Source of the DNA: Amaricoccus sp.
GTDB lineage: Bacteria > Pseudomonadota > Alphaproteobacteria > Rhodobacterales > Rhodobacteraceae
DNA: 64,000 bases
Assembly: GCF_017993425.1 (NCBI RefSeq)
Contig: NZ_JAGOMQ010000015.1
Span: forward strand, 1-64,000
Reading direction: 5' to 3'
Position 1 is the stretch's first letter; each line of letters starts with the position of its first letter. Under the pieces are notes generated by a model, which was not told the DNA's origin, searched no databases, and saw nothing but the letters and a program-made list of their open reading frames with translations. Position numbers and translations under genes: made by a program. Of this stretch, positions 8,599-16,916 are shown in pieces.

Positions 8599-8707
8599 CG
8601 CGCCCCTCGCTCGTTACTCATCCTTGAACCCCGCTGCGCGGCGTCCGTTCCATGGCGACCCTGCCCCGCCCTTAGCACAACCCCGGAACGGCGTCCCCTG
8701 CTTTTGC

Positions 8708-9508
8708 TCACGGCCGTCCCTCGGCAGCCAGAATCGCCTCGATCCGCGCCACGTCCTCGGGATTGTTGAGCTCCCAGAAGGCGCGTCCGCGCGCGTCGAC
8801 CTCGACGCAGCGCACCGGCACGCCGTTCTCGAGAAACCGGAGCTGCTCCAACCCTTCCCACGCCTCGAGCGGACCCTCGCGCCACTCGTCATAGCGCAGC
8901 AGCGCCCCCCGGCGATAGGCGTAGGCGCCGACATGGTGAAAGACCGGAATCGTCTCCCCCGGCCCGAGCGGCCGCCCGGTATAGGGGATGACCTCCTTCG
9001 AGAAGTAGAGCGCGTTCCCCTCCGCCCCGAAGACCGCCGTGGTCGCGCCGACCCGCCCGTTGCGGCGGTCCTCGATGAAGCTCGCCATCGAGCCCGCGTC
9101 GCAGCGCAGCACCGGCGTCGCCATCTCGCAGTCCGGATCGGCGCGCATCGTGCGGATCAGCGCGCCGAGGAACCAGGGCGGCGTCAGCGGCGCGTCGCCC
9201 TGCAGGTTCACCACCACGTCCCAGCCCGGCCCCATCGCCCGCGACACCGCGGCGCAGCGCTCCGTGCCGTTGCGGCAATGCTCCGAGGTCATCACCACCT
9301 CGGCGCCGAAGTCCTCCGCCGCCTTGCGGATGCGCTCGTCGTCGGTCGCCACCACGATCCGGTCGACGCCCGGCACCTCGTGCGCCGCCTCCCAGGCCCG
9401 CCGGATCAGGCTCCGCGGCTCGCCCGTCGCCCCGCGCAGCGCCGTCAGCGGCTTGCCCGGGAAGCGGGTCGAGGCGTAGCGGGCCGGGATGACCAGCAGG
9501 ACGCGCAA
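8708..9508 (-). CDS. kdsB: CMP-Kdo synthetase (3-deoxy-manno-octulosonate cytidylyltransferase)
   Basis: The 266 residues start LLVIPARYASTRFPGKPLTALRG, the KdsB nucleotide-binding loop, with VVNLQGDAPLTPPWFLGALI following. It activates Kdo as CMP-Kdo for the inner core of LPS and complements kdsD in this window. The start codon is TTG at 9506-9508, four bases after the cysQ stop, so the two are coupled. GDAPL is typical for the Asp that binds magnesium. No alternative start upstream is possible without entering cysQ. Confidence 0.9.
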   Translation of the reverse strand: MRVLLVIPARYASTRFPGKPLTALRGATGEPRSLIRRAWEAAHEVPGVDRIVVATDDERIRKAAEDFGAEVVMTSEHCRNGTERCAAVSRAMGPGWDVVVNLQGDAPLTPPWFLGALIRTMRADPDCEMATPVLRCDAGSMASFIEDRRNGRVGATTAVFGAEGNALYFSKEVIPYTGRPLGPGETIPVFHHVGAYAYRRGALLRYDEWREGPLEAWEGLEQLRFLENGVPVRCVEVDARGRAFWELNNPEDVARIEAILAAEGRP

Positions 9509-9512
9509 GGCG

Positions 9513-10310
9513 TCAGGCGCCCGCCAGCGGCACGCCCGGCGCGTGGGCGATGAAGAACGGGTTCTCGAACCCGGCCTTGCCGTAGGTGAGCGGCGTGTGG
9601 TCGTCGAAGCGCACCACCTTGCCCCCGGCGCCGAGCAGCACCGCCTGCCCGGCCGCGGTGTCCCACTCCATCGTCCGCCCGAGCCGCGGATAAAGATCCG
9701 CCTCGCCCGCCGCCACCAGGCAGAACTTCAGCGACGACCCGGCCGAGCGGAAGTCCTTCACCGCATAGCGCCCGATGTAGTCGTCCGTCGCCTGGTCGCG
9801 ATGCGACTTCGACGCCACCACCACCAGCGCCGCCGGATCGGGGTCCGAGACCTCGAGCGGCCGCACCTCGCCCTGCCGCTCCACCGCGTGCGCCCCGGTC
9901 TCCTCGACCGAGCGCCCGTCGGCCAGCGTGTAGAACAGCCGCCCGATCGCCGGCGCATAGACCACGCCCCGCGTCGGCACGCCGTCCTCGATCAGCGCGA
10001 TGTTCACCGTGAAGTCGCCGCGCCGCTGCACGAACTCCTTCGTCCCGTCGAGCGGATCGACCAGGAAGAACGTCGCCGCCGAGACCCCGTGGCTCGCCGC
10101 CTGCTCCTCGGTCACCACCGGGATCTCCGGGAACGCCGCCGCGAGCCCCGCCGAGATCAGCGCGTCCGCCCGCTCGTCGGCCACCGTCACCGGCGAGGCG
10201 TCTGCCTTCGCCTTCACGCCGAGGTCGGGGCCGTCATAGACCTCCATGATCGCCGCGCCCGCCTCGAGGGCAAGACGGCGGCAGGTCGTCACGATGCTGG
10301 CATGGTCCAT
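9513..10310 (-). CDS. cysQ: 3'(2'),5'-bisphosphate nucleotidase CysQ
   Basis: The 265 residues belong to the inositol monophosphatase superfamily. Metal ligands are in VVTEEQAA and FLVDPLDGTKEFVQRRGDFTVNIALIED. The C-terminal WDTAAGQAVLLGAGG motif carries the last Asp. It hydrolyses PAP to AMP, or can act on PAPS in sulfate assimilation. The ATG at 10310 (MDHASIVTT) gives family length; the frame stays open further upstream but lacks family sequence. It leads a cysQ-kdsB-galU minus-strand run. Confidence 0.9.
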   Translation of the reverse strand: MDHASIVTTCRRLALEAGAAIMEVYDGPDLGVKAKADASPVTVADERADALISAGLAAAFPEIPVVTEEQAASHGVSAATFFLVDPLDGTKEFVQRRGDFTVNIALIEDGVPTRGVVYAPAIGRLFYTLADGRSVEETGAHAVERQGEVRPLEVSDPDPAALVVVASKSHRDQATDDYIGRYAVKDFRSAGSSLKFCLVAAGEADLYPRLGRTMEWDTAAGQAVLLGAGGKVVRFDDHTPLTYGKAGFENPFFIAHAPGVPLAGA

Positions 10311-10409
10311 CGGCGGTCTCTCCCGGCACTGGTCAATCGGAACTGGACAATCCGACCCTATGACCACCCGCGGCGGCATTGTAAACAGGAACGCACGGTG
10401 AGGTTTACG

Positions 10410-11921
10410 ATGGCCGATATTCCCCCGGGCGGCGTTCCGCCGACCCACGCGCGGCTCGCCCGCTGGTGGCGCCGCTGGCGCTGGCTGACGCTCGGCGTCG
10501 GCGGCTTCGTGGCGGTCTGGCTCCTCGTCGTCGCCGGCAACAGCCTCGGCCGCTACCTCGGCTGGTTCGTCCCCGCCGCCCCGCCCGAGACGATCGCCGC
10601 CGCGCTCCGCCCCTACTACCGCCCCCTGGTCCCGCCCGGCCCGGGGCCCTTCCCCACCGCGCTCCTCTACTCGGGCTGCGACGGCCCGCACGACAACCTC
10701 GACCGCTGGGCCGCCATGCTGAACGCCCGCGGCTGGGCGGCCATCGTCGTCGACAGCCACGCGCCCCGCGACTACCTCGACCACGACGTCTGGCGGCTGA
10801 TCTGCGCCGGCCAGCTGCTGATGGGCTCCGAGCGCGCCGCCGACGTCCTCGTCTCGATCTACGACGCCCGGCGGATGGACTTCGTCGACCCCGACCGGAT
10901 CGTGCTGATCGGCGCCTCGCACGGCGGCTGGGCGATCATGGAGCTCCTCGCCTTCGAGAAGGAATGGCGCCTCCCCTACGGCCTCTCCGCGCTCCCCGCC
11001 GGCGACGCGCGGCACCCCCTCGACGGCGTGGCCGGCGCGATCCTGCTCTACCCCTATTGCGGCACGGCGAACCGCGCGCGCCGCCTCGGCTGGAGCCTCC
11101 CCGTCCCGGTCCTGTTCCTGCTCGCCGGCCGCGACACCATCGCCCCGGCCGGCGCCTGCCTCGACATCGCCGGCGAGCTCGCCCGCGCCGGCCTCCCCGT
11201 CGAGACGCGGGTATTCCCCGGCGCGACCCACGGCTTCGACCAGCAGGAACGCGCGCCGCTCAGCTTCCTCGAGTTCGACCCCGAGATCACCGCCGAGGCC
11301 ATGACCCTCGCCGGCGCCTTCCTCGACCACCTCCCCCCGCCCCGCACACCGCCACCCGCCCGCCCCCGCCCTGACGCGCGCCCCGGGCAGCGGCGCGCGC
11401 ATCGACCACCCCGCAGCGCGCGCCCACGCAGCGGCCCGGCCCGCACGCGCGCGTCGCCCGGCGGGGGACTGGCCGGACATCGCGGGATCAAGCGGCTCGA
11501 CACACCCGCGCGCACATCCTGCCGCCGCCCCGGGCGCTCACCGCCAGCGGATCGCCGCCGCCGTGACCAGCCCGCCGCCCGCGCCCCCGGGCAGCGGCTC
11601 GACGCGCACCCGGGCGAGCGCGTCGACCGAGCCGTAGCGCGCCCGCGCCGCCGCGGCGACCGGGGTCGCCTCCTCCTCGGCGGGATGGATCGGCCGCGCC
11701 AGCACCGCGACCTCCCCGAGCACGACATGCGCCCGCGTCGGCGTGGCCGGGAACTGCGGCGCCCCGCCGCCCCGCGTCATCGCGCCGAGCCCGACGCCGG
11801 ACATCAGGACGGCCATCGCCGCCACGAACGCAGCACGTCGCATGCCGCCCGTCTCCAGAAGGTCGCTTTCGGGATCGCGACGTTGTGCGCCGCAACATTT
11901 CCCTACCGCAACCTTTGTTAA
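10410..11921 (+). CDS. Membrane-anchored dienelactone-hydrolase-like protein (3' end suspect)
   Basis: The N-terminus has one membrane helix (about residues 25-45, LTLGVGGFVAVWLLVVAG). An alpha/beta-hydrolase domain follows with nucleophile Ser in LIGASHGGW, Asp in LLAGRDT and His in GATHGFDQQ, so the catalytic triad is complete. The substrate is unknown. The domain ends near 11337 (AFLDHLPPP). The frame then runs on for about 195 Arg/Pro-rich residues, antisense to the gene at 11538-11843, until 11921. The +1 frame stops at 11374. A one-base indel in the C-rich tract near 11330-11345 would restore a normal end there. The true product is probably about 310-320 residues. Confidence 0.6.
   Translation: MADIPPGGVPPTHARLARWWRRWRWLTLGVGGFVAVWLLVVAGNSLGRYLGWFVPAAPPETIAAALRPYYRPLVPPGPGPFPTALLYSGCDGPHDNLDRWAAMLNARGWAAIVVDSHAPRDYLDHDVWRLICAGQLLMGSERAADVLVSIYDARRMDFVDPDRIVLIGASHGGWAIMELLAFEKEWRLPYGLSALPAGDARHPLDGVAGAILLYPYCGTANRARRLGWSLPVPVLFLLAGRDTIAPAGACLDIAGELARAGLPVETRVFPGATHGFDQQERAPLSFLEFDPEITAEAMTLAGAFLDHLPPPRTPPPARPRPDARPGQRRAHRPPRSARPRSGPARTRASPGGGLAGHRGIKRLDTPARTSCRRPGRSPPADRRRRDQPAARAPGQRLDAHPGERVDRAVARPRRRGDRGRLLLGGMDRPRQHRDLPEHDMRPRRRGRELRRPAAPRHRAEPDAGHQDGHRRHERSTSHAARLQKVAFGIATLCAATFPYRNLC
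11538..11843 (-). CDS. Small secreted protein of unknown function
   Basis: The 101 residues start MRRAAFVAAMAVLMSGVGLGA, a plausible signal peptide. A short mature part contains HVVLGEVAVLARPIHPAEEEATPVAAAARARYGSVDALARVRVEPLPGG. I do not recognise a family. It runs antisense to the run-on tail of the hydrolase frame, and only one of the two is likely to be real here. Its signal peptide and balanced composition favour this one. The 5' side is an AT-richer gap up to mlaA. Confidence 0.5.
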   Translation of the reverse strand: MRRAAFVAAMAVLMSGVGLGAMTRGGGAPQFPATPTRAHVVLGEVAVLARPIHPAEEEATPVAAAARARYGSVDALARVRVEPLPGGAGGGLVTAAAIRWR

Positions 11922-12118
11922 GCCGGGGTTAATCCCGCCGCCCGCCGCGCAGGCGCGACCTTTCCGCCACACCCCCGCGCGCCGCCCCTCCGGCCGCGCG
12001 CGCCCCGCGCCGGGAACCGGCCCCCCGCCGCGGCGTTCCGCCCCGGCCCCGCGCGGGACGCCCATGGTGGCGCCGCGCGGCGAAGGAGGCTAAAGAGGGC
12101 GTCCCGGACGGAGGAACG

Positions 12119-12868
12119 ATGCGGCGCACCCAGGCTTCCGACATCCCGCGCGCGCTGGCGGTCCTCTGCCTCTGCGCCTCCGCCGGCTGCGCCACGCGGC
12201 CGGCGCCGCCGCCCTCGCTCGAGGACGACCCGCTCGAGGAGCAGAACCGCTCCTCCCACCAGCTGAACGTCGCCCTCGATTCCACCCTCTACGGACCCGC
12301 CGCCCGCACCTACGGCGCCGTCGTTCCCGAGCCGGCGCGCAACGGCGTGACCAACCTCGTCAACCACTCGCGCCTGCCGCACGGGGCGATCCAGTACCTG
12401 CTGCAGGGCCGCCCGGAGATGGCGCTCCAGGACACCCTGCGCTTCGCGGTCAACACCGTCTTCGGCCTCGGCGGCCTGCTCGACCCGGCCAGGGAGATGG
12501 GCCTGCCCTACCGCGAGACCAACGTCGACGAGACGCTGCACGTCTGGGGCGTGCCCGCGGGCGGCTACTGGGAGCTGCCGGTGGGCGGCCCGGGCACCCA
12601 GCGCGACTGGATCGGCTACGGCATCGACGTCGTCGTCGACCCGGCCTTCTACCTGACCGGCGGCGCCTCCTACGTGATCGCCGGGCTCCGCGGCGTCGAT
12701 CTCCTGCACGACCGCTACAAGCTCGACCCGGCGGTCGAGGCGCTGCTCTACGAGAGCTCGGACAGCTACACCGCCCAACGGATCAGTTACTTGCAGAACA
12801 TGACCTCGCGCCTCCAAGGTGGCGCGACGGCGCTCGAGACCCTGGAGGACCCCTATGCCGACCAATGA
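12119..12868 (+). CDS. mlaA: Outer-membrane phospholipid lipoprotein MlaA (VacJ)
   Basis: The 249 residues begin with a lipoprotein signal ending in SAGCAT (lipobox Cys near residue 24). The VacJ domain follows (DPLEEQNRSSHQLNVALDSTLYGPAARTYGAVVPEPARNGVTNLVNH…). MlaA removes misplaced phospholipid from the outer leaflet of the outer membrane and hands it to MlaC. The ATG follows GGACGGAGGAACG, a good ribosome site. It overlaps mlaC by 14 bp, so the pair is coupled. mlaFEDB is not in the window. Confidence 0.93.
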   Translation: MRRTQASDIPRALAVLCLCASAGCATRPAPPPSLEDDPLEEQNRSSHQLNVALDSTLYGPAARTYGAVVPEPARNGVTNLVNHSRLPHGAIQYLLQGRPEMALQDTLRFAVNTVFGLGGLLDPAREMGLPYRETNVDETLHVWGVPAGGYWELPVGGPGTQRDWIGYGIDVVVDPAFYLTGGASYVIAGLRGVDLLHDRYKLDPAVEALLYESSDSYTAQRISYLQNMTSRLQGGATALETLEDPYADQ

Positions 12869-13484
12869 CGCCCCGATCTCGCGCCGCCGCCTGCTCGTCC
12901 TCGCCCTCGGCGCCGCCGCGCTCCTCGCGCTCCCCTTCCGCGCCGCGCCCGCACTGGCCGACACGCCGACCGACCGCGCCACCGCGCTGGTGCAGGGCCT
13001 CTCCGACCAGCTGATCGCGCTGCTGCGCTCCGGCCGCTCCGAGGCGCAGCTCTACGGCGAGTTCGAGAAGCTCCTCGCCCGCTACGGCGACATCCCCGTC
13101 GTCGCCGGCAGCGTGCTCGGCCCGCCCTGGCGCGGCGCCACCCCGGCGCAGAAGCAGGCCTTCGTCGCCGCCTTCCAGACCTATCTGTCGCGCAAGTACG
13201 GCAAGCAGTTCCGCGACTACCAGAACGCCTCGATCCGCATCGTCCGCGCCCGCGACGCCGGCAAGAGCGGCGTCCTCGTCGAGACCCGCGTCGACCGCCC
13301 CGGCCGCGACGGCTTCACCGTCGAGTGGCAGGTGAGCGAGCGCGGCGGCGCGCCCAAGGTGATCAACCTGATCATCGAGGGCGTCTCGATGCTGACCAAC
13401 GAGCGCGCCGAGATCGGCGCCCAGTACGAGGCCGCCGGCGGCAACCTCGACAAGCTGATCGCCAGCCTGAAGGCCACCGCCTGA
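12855..13484 (+). CDS. mlaC: Phospholipid-binding protein MlaC
   Basis: The 209 residues start MPTNDAPISRRRLLVLALGAAAL. This is a signal peptide with a twin-Arg-like SRRRLLVL motif and likely cleavage after ALA. The MlaC/Ttg2D domain follows (…AQLYGEFEKLLARYGDIPVVAGSVLGPPWRGATPAQKQAFVAAFQTYLSRKYGKQF). It ferries phospholipid across the periplasm between MlaA and the inner-membrane Mla transporter. The start inside mlaA was chosen because it gives a clean signal peptide. Confidence 0.9.
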   Translation: MPTNDAPISRRRLLVLALGAAALLALPFRAAPALADTPTDRATALVQGLSDQLIALLRSGRSEAQLYGEFEKLLARYGDIPVVAGSVLGPPWRGATPAQKQAFVAAFQTYLSRKYGKQFRDYQNASIRIVRARDAGKSGVLVETRVDRPGRDGFTVEWQVSERGGAPKVINLIIEGVSMLTNERAEIGAQYEAAGGNLDKLIASLKATA

Positions 13485-13549
13485 CCGCCGCCCGGCCGTC
13501 CTACCGTGGCGACGCGCTCACATGCGCTCGCCCGTGAAGCGGCCGGAAA

Positions 13550-13650
13550 ATGACGAGCAAATGCAAACGCGCCGTATCTCGGCAACGCTTATTTGCGCGC
13601 AAATATAATTCGAAATATATTTGCAAATATTCTGAATATAAACGGTGAAA
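13550..13650. other. AT-rich island with nested palindromes
   Basis: In a very GC-rich neighbourhood this stretch is dominated by A and T. It contains two palindromes, ATTTGCGCGCAAAT (13591-13604) and ATATTTGCAAATAT (13617-13630), sharing the core ATTTGC. No open frame or tRNA is visible. It follows the mlaC stop by about 65 bp. It may be a regulatory or protein-binding site, or remnant foreign DNA. 13651-13841 has no recognisable feature. Confidence 0.5.
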
Positions 13651-13841
13651 ATCATCGCACAGTCATCAGCGCCGCATTCCGCGGCGCCGTTCGACTCACT
13701 TGAAGCTTGCGCCCTCCCCGTCCGAACCGCTCCGCGTCGAGCAGGATGACATGCGCATGTCCTCCTGCGGCGCCGTCGCGAGGCGAGACGCCGCCGCGGA
13801 TCGACCCTTGCCGCCTCCGTCGTGAAGCGCGACGAAGGCAA

Positions 13842-14172
13842 CACACTGCACGACAGTGGAACGGAGCCCCGGCCGGAAGCAGGTCGCAACGGCGCCGCCA
13901 GACGGATTTGACCCGCGGCAAATCCGTCCGCGATCGCCCCTGCGGGGGGCGAGCGCGATTCCGCGCTCGCCGGGGCGCTCACGGACGGATTGCGCGCTTC
14001 CGCAGAAATCGGCGCCCCTCACGGCTTCCGCGCGCAACCGCGCTCCAGCCGTCGGCGCGGCGAAAGCAATGCTTTCGCTTGTCGCGCCGGGCCTCGCGGG
14101 CAAGCCCGCTTCGGTCGCTCGGTCGGTCGGCGCTGGTGCCCCGTGGAGAGCAGACAGGCGTCGTGCAGCGTG
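13842..14172 (+). mobile_element. MITE-like element, copy 3, with 9-bp target duplication
   Basis: The 331-bp copy is nearly identical to copy 2 through its interior. The left end CACACTGCACGACA is intact. The right end reads GTCGTGCAGCGTG, with one change relative to copy 2. Perfect direct repeats CGAAGGCAA flank it at 13833-13841 and 14173-14181. It lies between the convergent mlaC and the winged-helix/hydrolase gene. No transposase is encoded. Confidence 0.85.
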
Positions 14173-14204
14173 CGAAGGCAACGTTACAACATAACACATC
14201 TATT

Positions 14205-14242
14205 AAAATCAATGACTTGCGTAATTTTCACGCGTGAGCACC
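14205..14242. repeat. Conserved 38-bp block with TCACGCGTGA palindrome, copy 2
   Basis: AAAATCAATGACTT (14205-14218) is followed by AATTTTCACGCGTGAGCAC, matching 7564-7601 at most positions. It sits 33 bp right of MITE copy 3 and ends about 15 bp from the stop of the minus-strand gene at 14258. Confidence 0.55.
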
Positions 14243-14257
14243 CACGCGCCCACACCC

Positions 14258-15433
14258 CTATTCCGCCAGGAAAGCATCCACCTCCCGCCGCAGCCGCGGC
14301 CAGCCCGGGTCCGCCTCCAGGATCAGGTGGTTCCGGCCGTCGAGGCCGACGAAGCGCGCGCCCGGGATGCTGGCGGCGAGGAAGCGGCCCTCCTCGAAGG
14401 GCTGCATCGCGTCGTCGTGGCAATGCAGGACCAGCGTCGGGGTCCGCACCAGCGGCAACAGCCCGACCACGTCCATCCAGTCCGACACCAGCCGCAGCCG
14501 CACCGCGTTCTCCGGCGAGGTCGTCACCCGCTGCAACTCGTTGAACCACGCCATCTGCTCCGGCGTGCCGCCCGGGACGAAGAGCGAGGTGAACACCTGC
14601 CGGAACGCCGGGTTGTCCTGCCCCCAGCCGGTCCGCATCAGCGTCAGCATCGCCTCCGCCTGCTCGGCGTCCACCGGCGAGCCCCGCAGCCGCCGCCCCC
14701 GCGCGAAGCCGCCATAGAGCACCAGCTTCGACACCCGCTCCGGGTGGCGCACCGCATAGGCGATCGAGAAGGCGCAGCCCTGCGACACCCCGAAGAGCGC
14801 GAACCGCTCCAGCCCGGCCGCGTCCACCACCGTCTCGAGGTCGCGCACGAAGGCCTCGAACGAGATGTCCGCGACCTCCCGGTCCGACAGCCCGTTCCCC
14901 CGCGCGTCGTAGCGCACCAGCCGCCGCCCCTCGGCCAGCCAGCGCAGCACGTGGCTCCAGACCGGGCTCTCCCAGTCGTATTCGACATGGGTCAGCCAGT
15001 TGCCCGTCTTGACGATCGCCGGCCCCGCCCCGACCCGCGACCACGCCAGCCGCACCCCGTCCGCCGCGGCGCAGAACTGCACCTCCTGGTGCAGCGGCGG
15101 CAGCGCCGCCGCCGGCGCCGCCCCCTCCGCCTGCACCGCGCCGACGAACCGGTAGCCCCGCCCGTGGATCGTCCGGACCAGCCGCTGCGCGCCGCCGGTG
15201 TCCCCGATCGCCGCCCGCGCCGCGCTGACCCGGCTCGTCAGCGTCGACAGCGACACGATCCGCCCCCGCCAGACCACGTCGAAGAGCTCGTCCACCCCGA
15301 CGACGCGGTCGGGATTCCCCGCGAGATGGGCGATCAGCTCGAAGACCTGCGGCTCGACGTCGACCGCGACGCCGCCCCGCGTCAGCTCGAGCCGCTCGAG
15401 GTCGAGGACGCAATCGGAGAACCGCAGTCGCAT
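14258..15433 (-). CDS. Winged-helix DNA-binding domain fused to an alpha/beta hydrolase
   Basis: The 391 residues have two parts. Residues 1-100 form an OmpR/CadC-type winged helix (EPQVFELIAHLAGNPDRVVGVDELFDVVWRG…VRTIHGRGYRFVG). Residues about 120-391 form an alpha/beta hydrolase with nucleophile Ser in FGVSQGCAFS, an Asp in HCHDD and a His in GRNHLIL. There is no receiver domain and no membrane helix, so it is soluble. The hydrolase may sense or process a ligand. It diverges from the coupled operon at 15730-17389 and may regulate it (inference). Similar fusions are known but poorly studied. Confidence 0.8.
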   Translation of the reverse strand: MRLRFSDCVLDLERLELTRGGVAVDVEPQVFELIAHLAGNPDRVVGVDELFDVVWRGRIVSLSTLTSRVSAARAAIGDTGGAQRLVRTIHGRGYRFVGAVQAEGAAPAAALPPLHQEVQFCAAADGVRLAWSRVGAGPAIVKTGNWLTHVEYDWESPVWSHVLRWLAEGRRLVRYDARGNGLSDREVADISFEAFVRDLETVVDAAGLERFALFGVSQGCAFSIAYAVRHPERVSKLVLYGGFARGRRLRGSPVDAEQAEAMLTLMRTGWGQDNPAFRQVFTSLFVPGGTPEQMAWFNELQRVTTSPENAVRLRLVSDWMDVVGLLPLVRTPTLVLHCHDDAMQPFEEGRFLAASIPGARFVGLDGRNHLILEADPGWPRLRREVDAFLAE

Positions 15434-15729
15434 CGCTTACCCCCGGGAGGCCGCGAGGTCGGGACGATCTGGAGCGAAAATCAGGCTCGCCTCAAGGATT
15501 CCGCGCTCGGATCGCGATAAGCTCGCCCCATATTCGACGCCTGTGCTTTCCGAGTGTTCCGAGACCCCTTGAACGATACCGCCATTGGACGCGGCCCGGC
15601 GGGCCGGTTTTGAGACTTCCGGGCGCGGGCGGCGCGTCGCACCGCCGCACGCGCCCGACTTTCCGCCCTGTGCCCGCCCCCCGAGGCGCACGACCCGCCG
15701 CCCCGCGGCGTGAGATAAGGAGTCCCGCG

Positions 15730-16626
15730 ATGCCCCGCGCCACCACCCTCCGCCAGTCCCGCGAGCGGCCCGACGGCCCCCGCCCCTACGCCCTCGGCTA
15801 CGCCGGGGCCGAGTTCGACCGGCTCGAGCGGCAGGGGAGCTACTACCGCGACCTCACCCGGGACGTCCTCGTCCGCGCCGGAATCGGCCCGGGGATGCGC
15901 GTCCTCGACGTCGGTTGCGGCGTGGGCGACGTCTCGCTCCTCGCCGCCCGGCTGGTCGGCCCGACGGGATCCGTCCACGGCGTCGACCGCTCGCCCGAGG
16001 CCATCGCCGTCGCCGCCCGCCGCGTCGCCCGCGAGGCCCTGCTGGCGCGCGTCACCTTCGCCGCCGTCGAGCTCGGCGACTGGGATCCCGAGCCCGGCTT
16101 CGACGCGGTGATCGGCCGGCTGATCCTGATGTACCTGCCCGACCCGGGCGCCGCCCTCGCCCGCCTCTCCGCCGGCCTGCGGCCGGGCGGCATCGTCGCC
16201 TTCCAGGAGATCGCCACCGGCCACGGCCGCAGCGTGCCCGAGGGGCCGCTGTTCCGGGCCTGCTGCCGCTGGCTCGTCGACACCTTCGAGCGGGCGGGGT
16301 TCGAGAGCGACATGGCGGCCAAGCTCCCCGCCGTCTTCCGCGCCGCCGGCCTGCCGCCCCCGGAGATGATCGCCGCCGCCCGCGTCGAGGCCGGCCCCAC
16401 GGCCTACGCCTACGACTACCTCGCCGCCACGCTCCGCAGCCTCCTGCCCGTCGGCGAGCGGGTGGGCGCGATGGACCCCGCCGAGGTCGGCATCGACACC
16501 CTCGCCGACCGCCTCCGCGCCGAGGCGCTCGCCGCCGACGCCTGCATCATCCTGCCTACCCTGGTCGGCGCCTGGACCCGCCTCCCCCCGGCGCCGCCCG
16601 CCCCGCCCCGCGAGACCGCGCCATGA
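15730..16626 (+). CDS. SAM-dependent methyltransferase
   Basis: The 298 residues carry the class I motif I VLDVGCGVGDVSLLAARLVG. An acidic ligand is in VHGVDRSPEAIAVA, and LILMYLPDPGAALARLSAGLRPGG is the post-motif region. The small-molecule type (Methyltransf_11/25) is likely; the substrate is unknown. The ATG at 15730 follows AAGGAGTCCCGCG, a strong ribosome site, so the open frame upstream is not used. Its stop overlaps the next start (ATGA), giving tight coupling. The 15434-15729 gap is the divergent promoter region and holds no gene. Confidence 0.85.
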   Translation: MPRATTLRQSRERPDGPRPYALGYAGAEFDRLERQGSYYRDLTRDVLVRAGIGPGMRVLDVGCGVGDVSLLAARLVGPTGSVHGVDRSPEAIAVAARRVAREALLARVTFAAVELGDWDPEPGFDAVIGRLILMYLPDPGAALARLSAGLRPGGIVAFQEIATGHGRSVPEGPLFRACCRWLVDTFERAGFESDMAAKLPAVFRAAGLPPPEMIAAARVEAGPTAYAYDYLAATLRSLLPVGERVGAMDPAEVGIDTLADRLRAEALAADACIILPTLVGAWTRLPPAPPAPPRETAP

Positions 16627-16916
16627 CCCGTCCCCGCCTCCCCGATCCCCCCGCCGCCTTCCGGCGCATCGACGCTCCCAGCCGCGGAGCCCCGCGCCCC
16701 GACGCCGCAGGCCCGCCCACGGCCGGCCCGGCCGGACGCCTCCCCGATCCGCCCGCCGCCTGCCGGCGCATCGAGACGACCCCCCGCGGAACGGCGCGCG
16801 CCAGCGGCGCCGCGCGCGGCGCCGGCGCCCGCCGCCCGCCCGATCCTCCCGTCGTCCGCCGCGGGGGCGCGGCTTCCGCGGGACCAAGCGCCTCGGCCCT
16901 GGAGTCGCGGCGGTGA
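16623..16916 (+). CDS. Small Arg/Pro-rich protein with three internal repeats
   Basis: This 97-residue frame is joined by ATGA to the methyltransferase stop and by GTGA to the next gene, so both junctions are coupled. It contains a repeated motif: RLPDPPAAFRRID, RLPDPPAACRRIE and RPPDPPVVRRG. The rest is low-complexity Ala/Gly/Arg/Pro. No family is recognised. It could be a genuine small disordered protein, or a degenerate linker between two real genes. The internal repeat and the double overlap argue for a real product. Confidence 0.45.
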   Translation: MTRPRLPDPPAAFRRIDAPSRGAPRPDAAGPPTAGPAGRLPDPPAACRRIETTPRGTARASGAARGAGARRPPDPPVVRRGGAASAGPSASALESRR

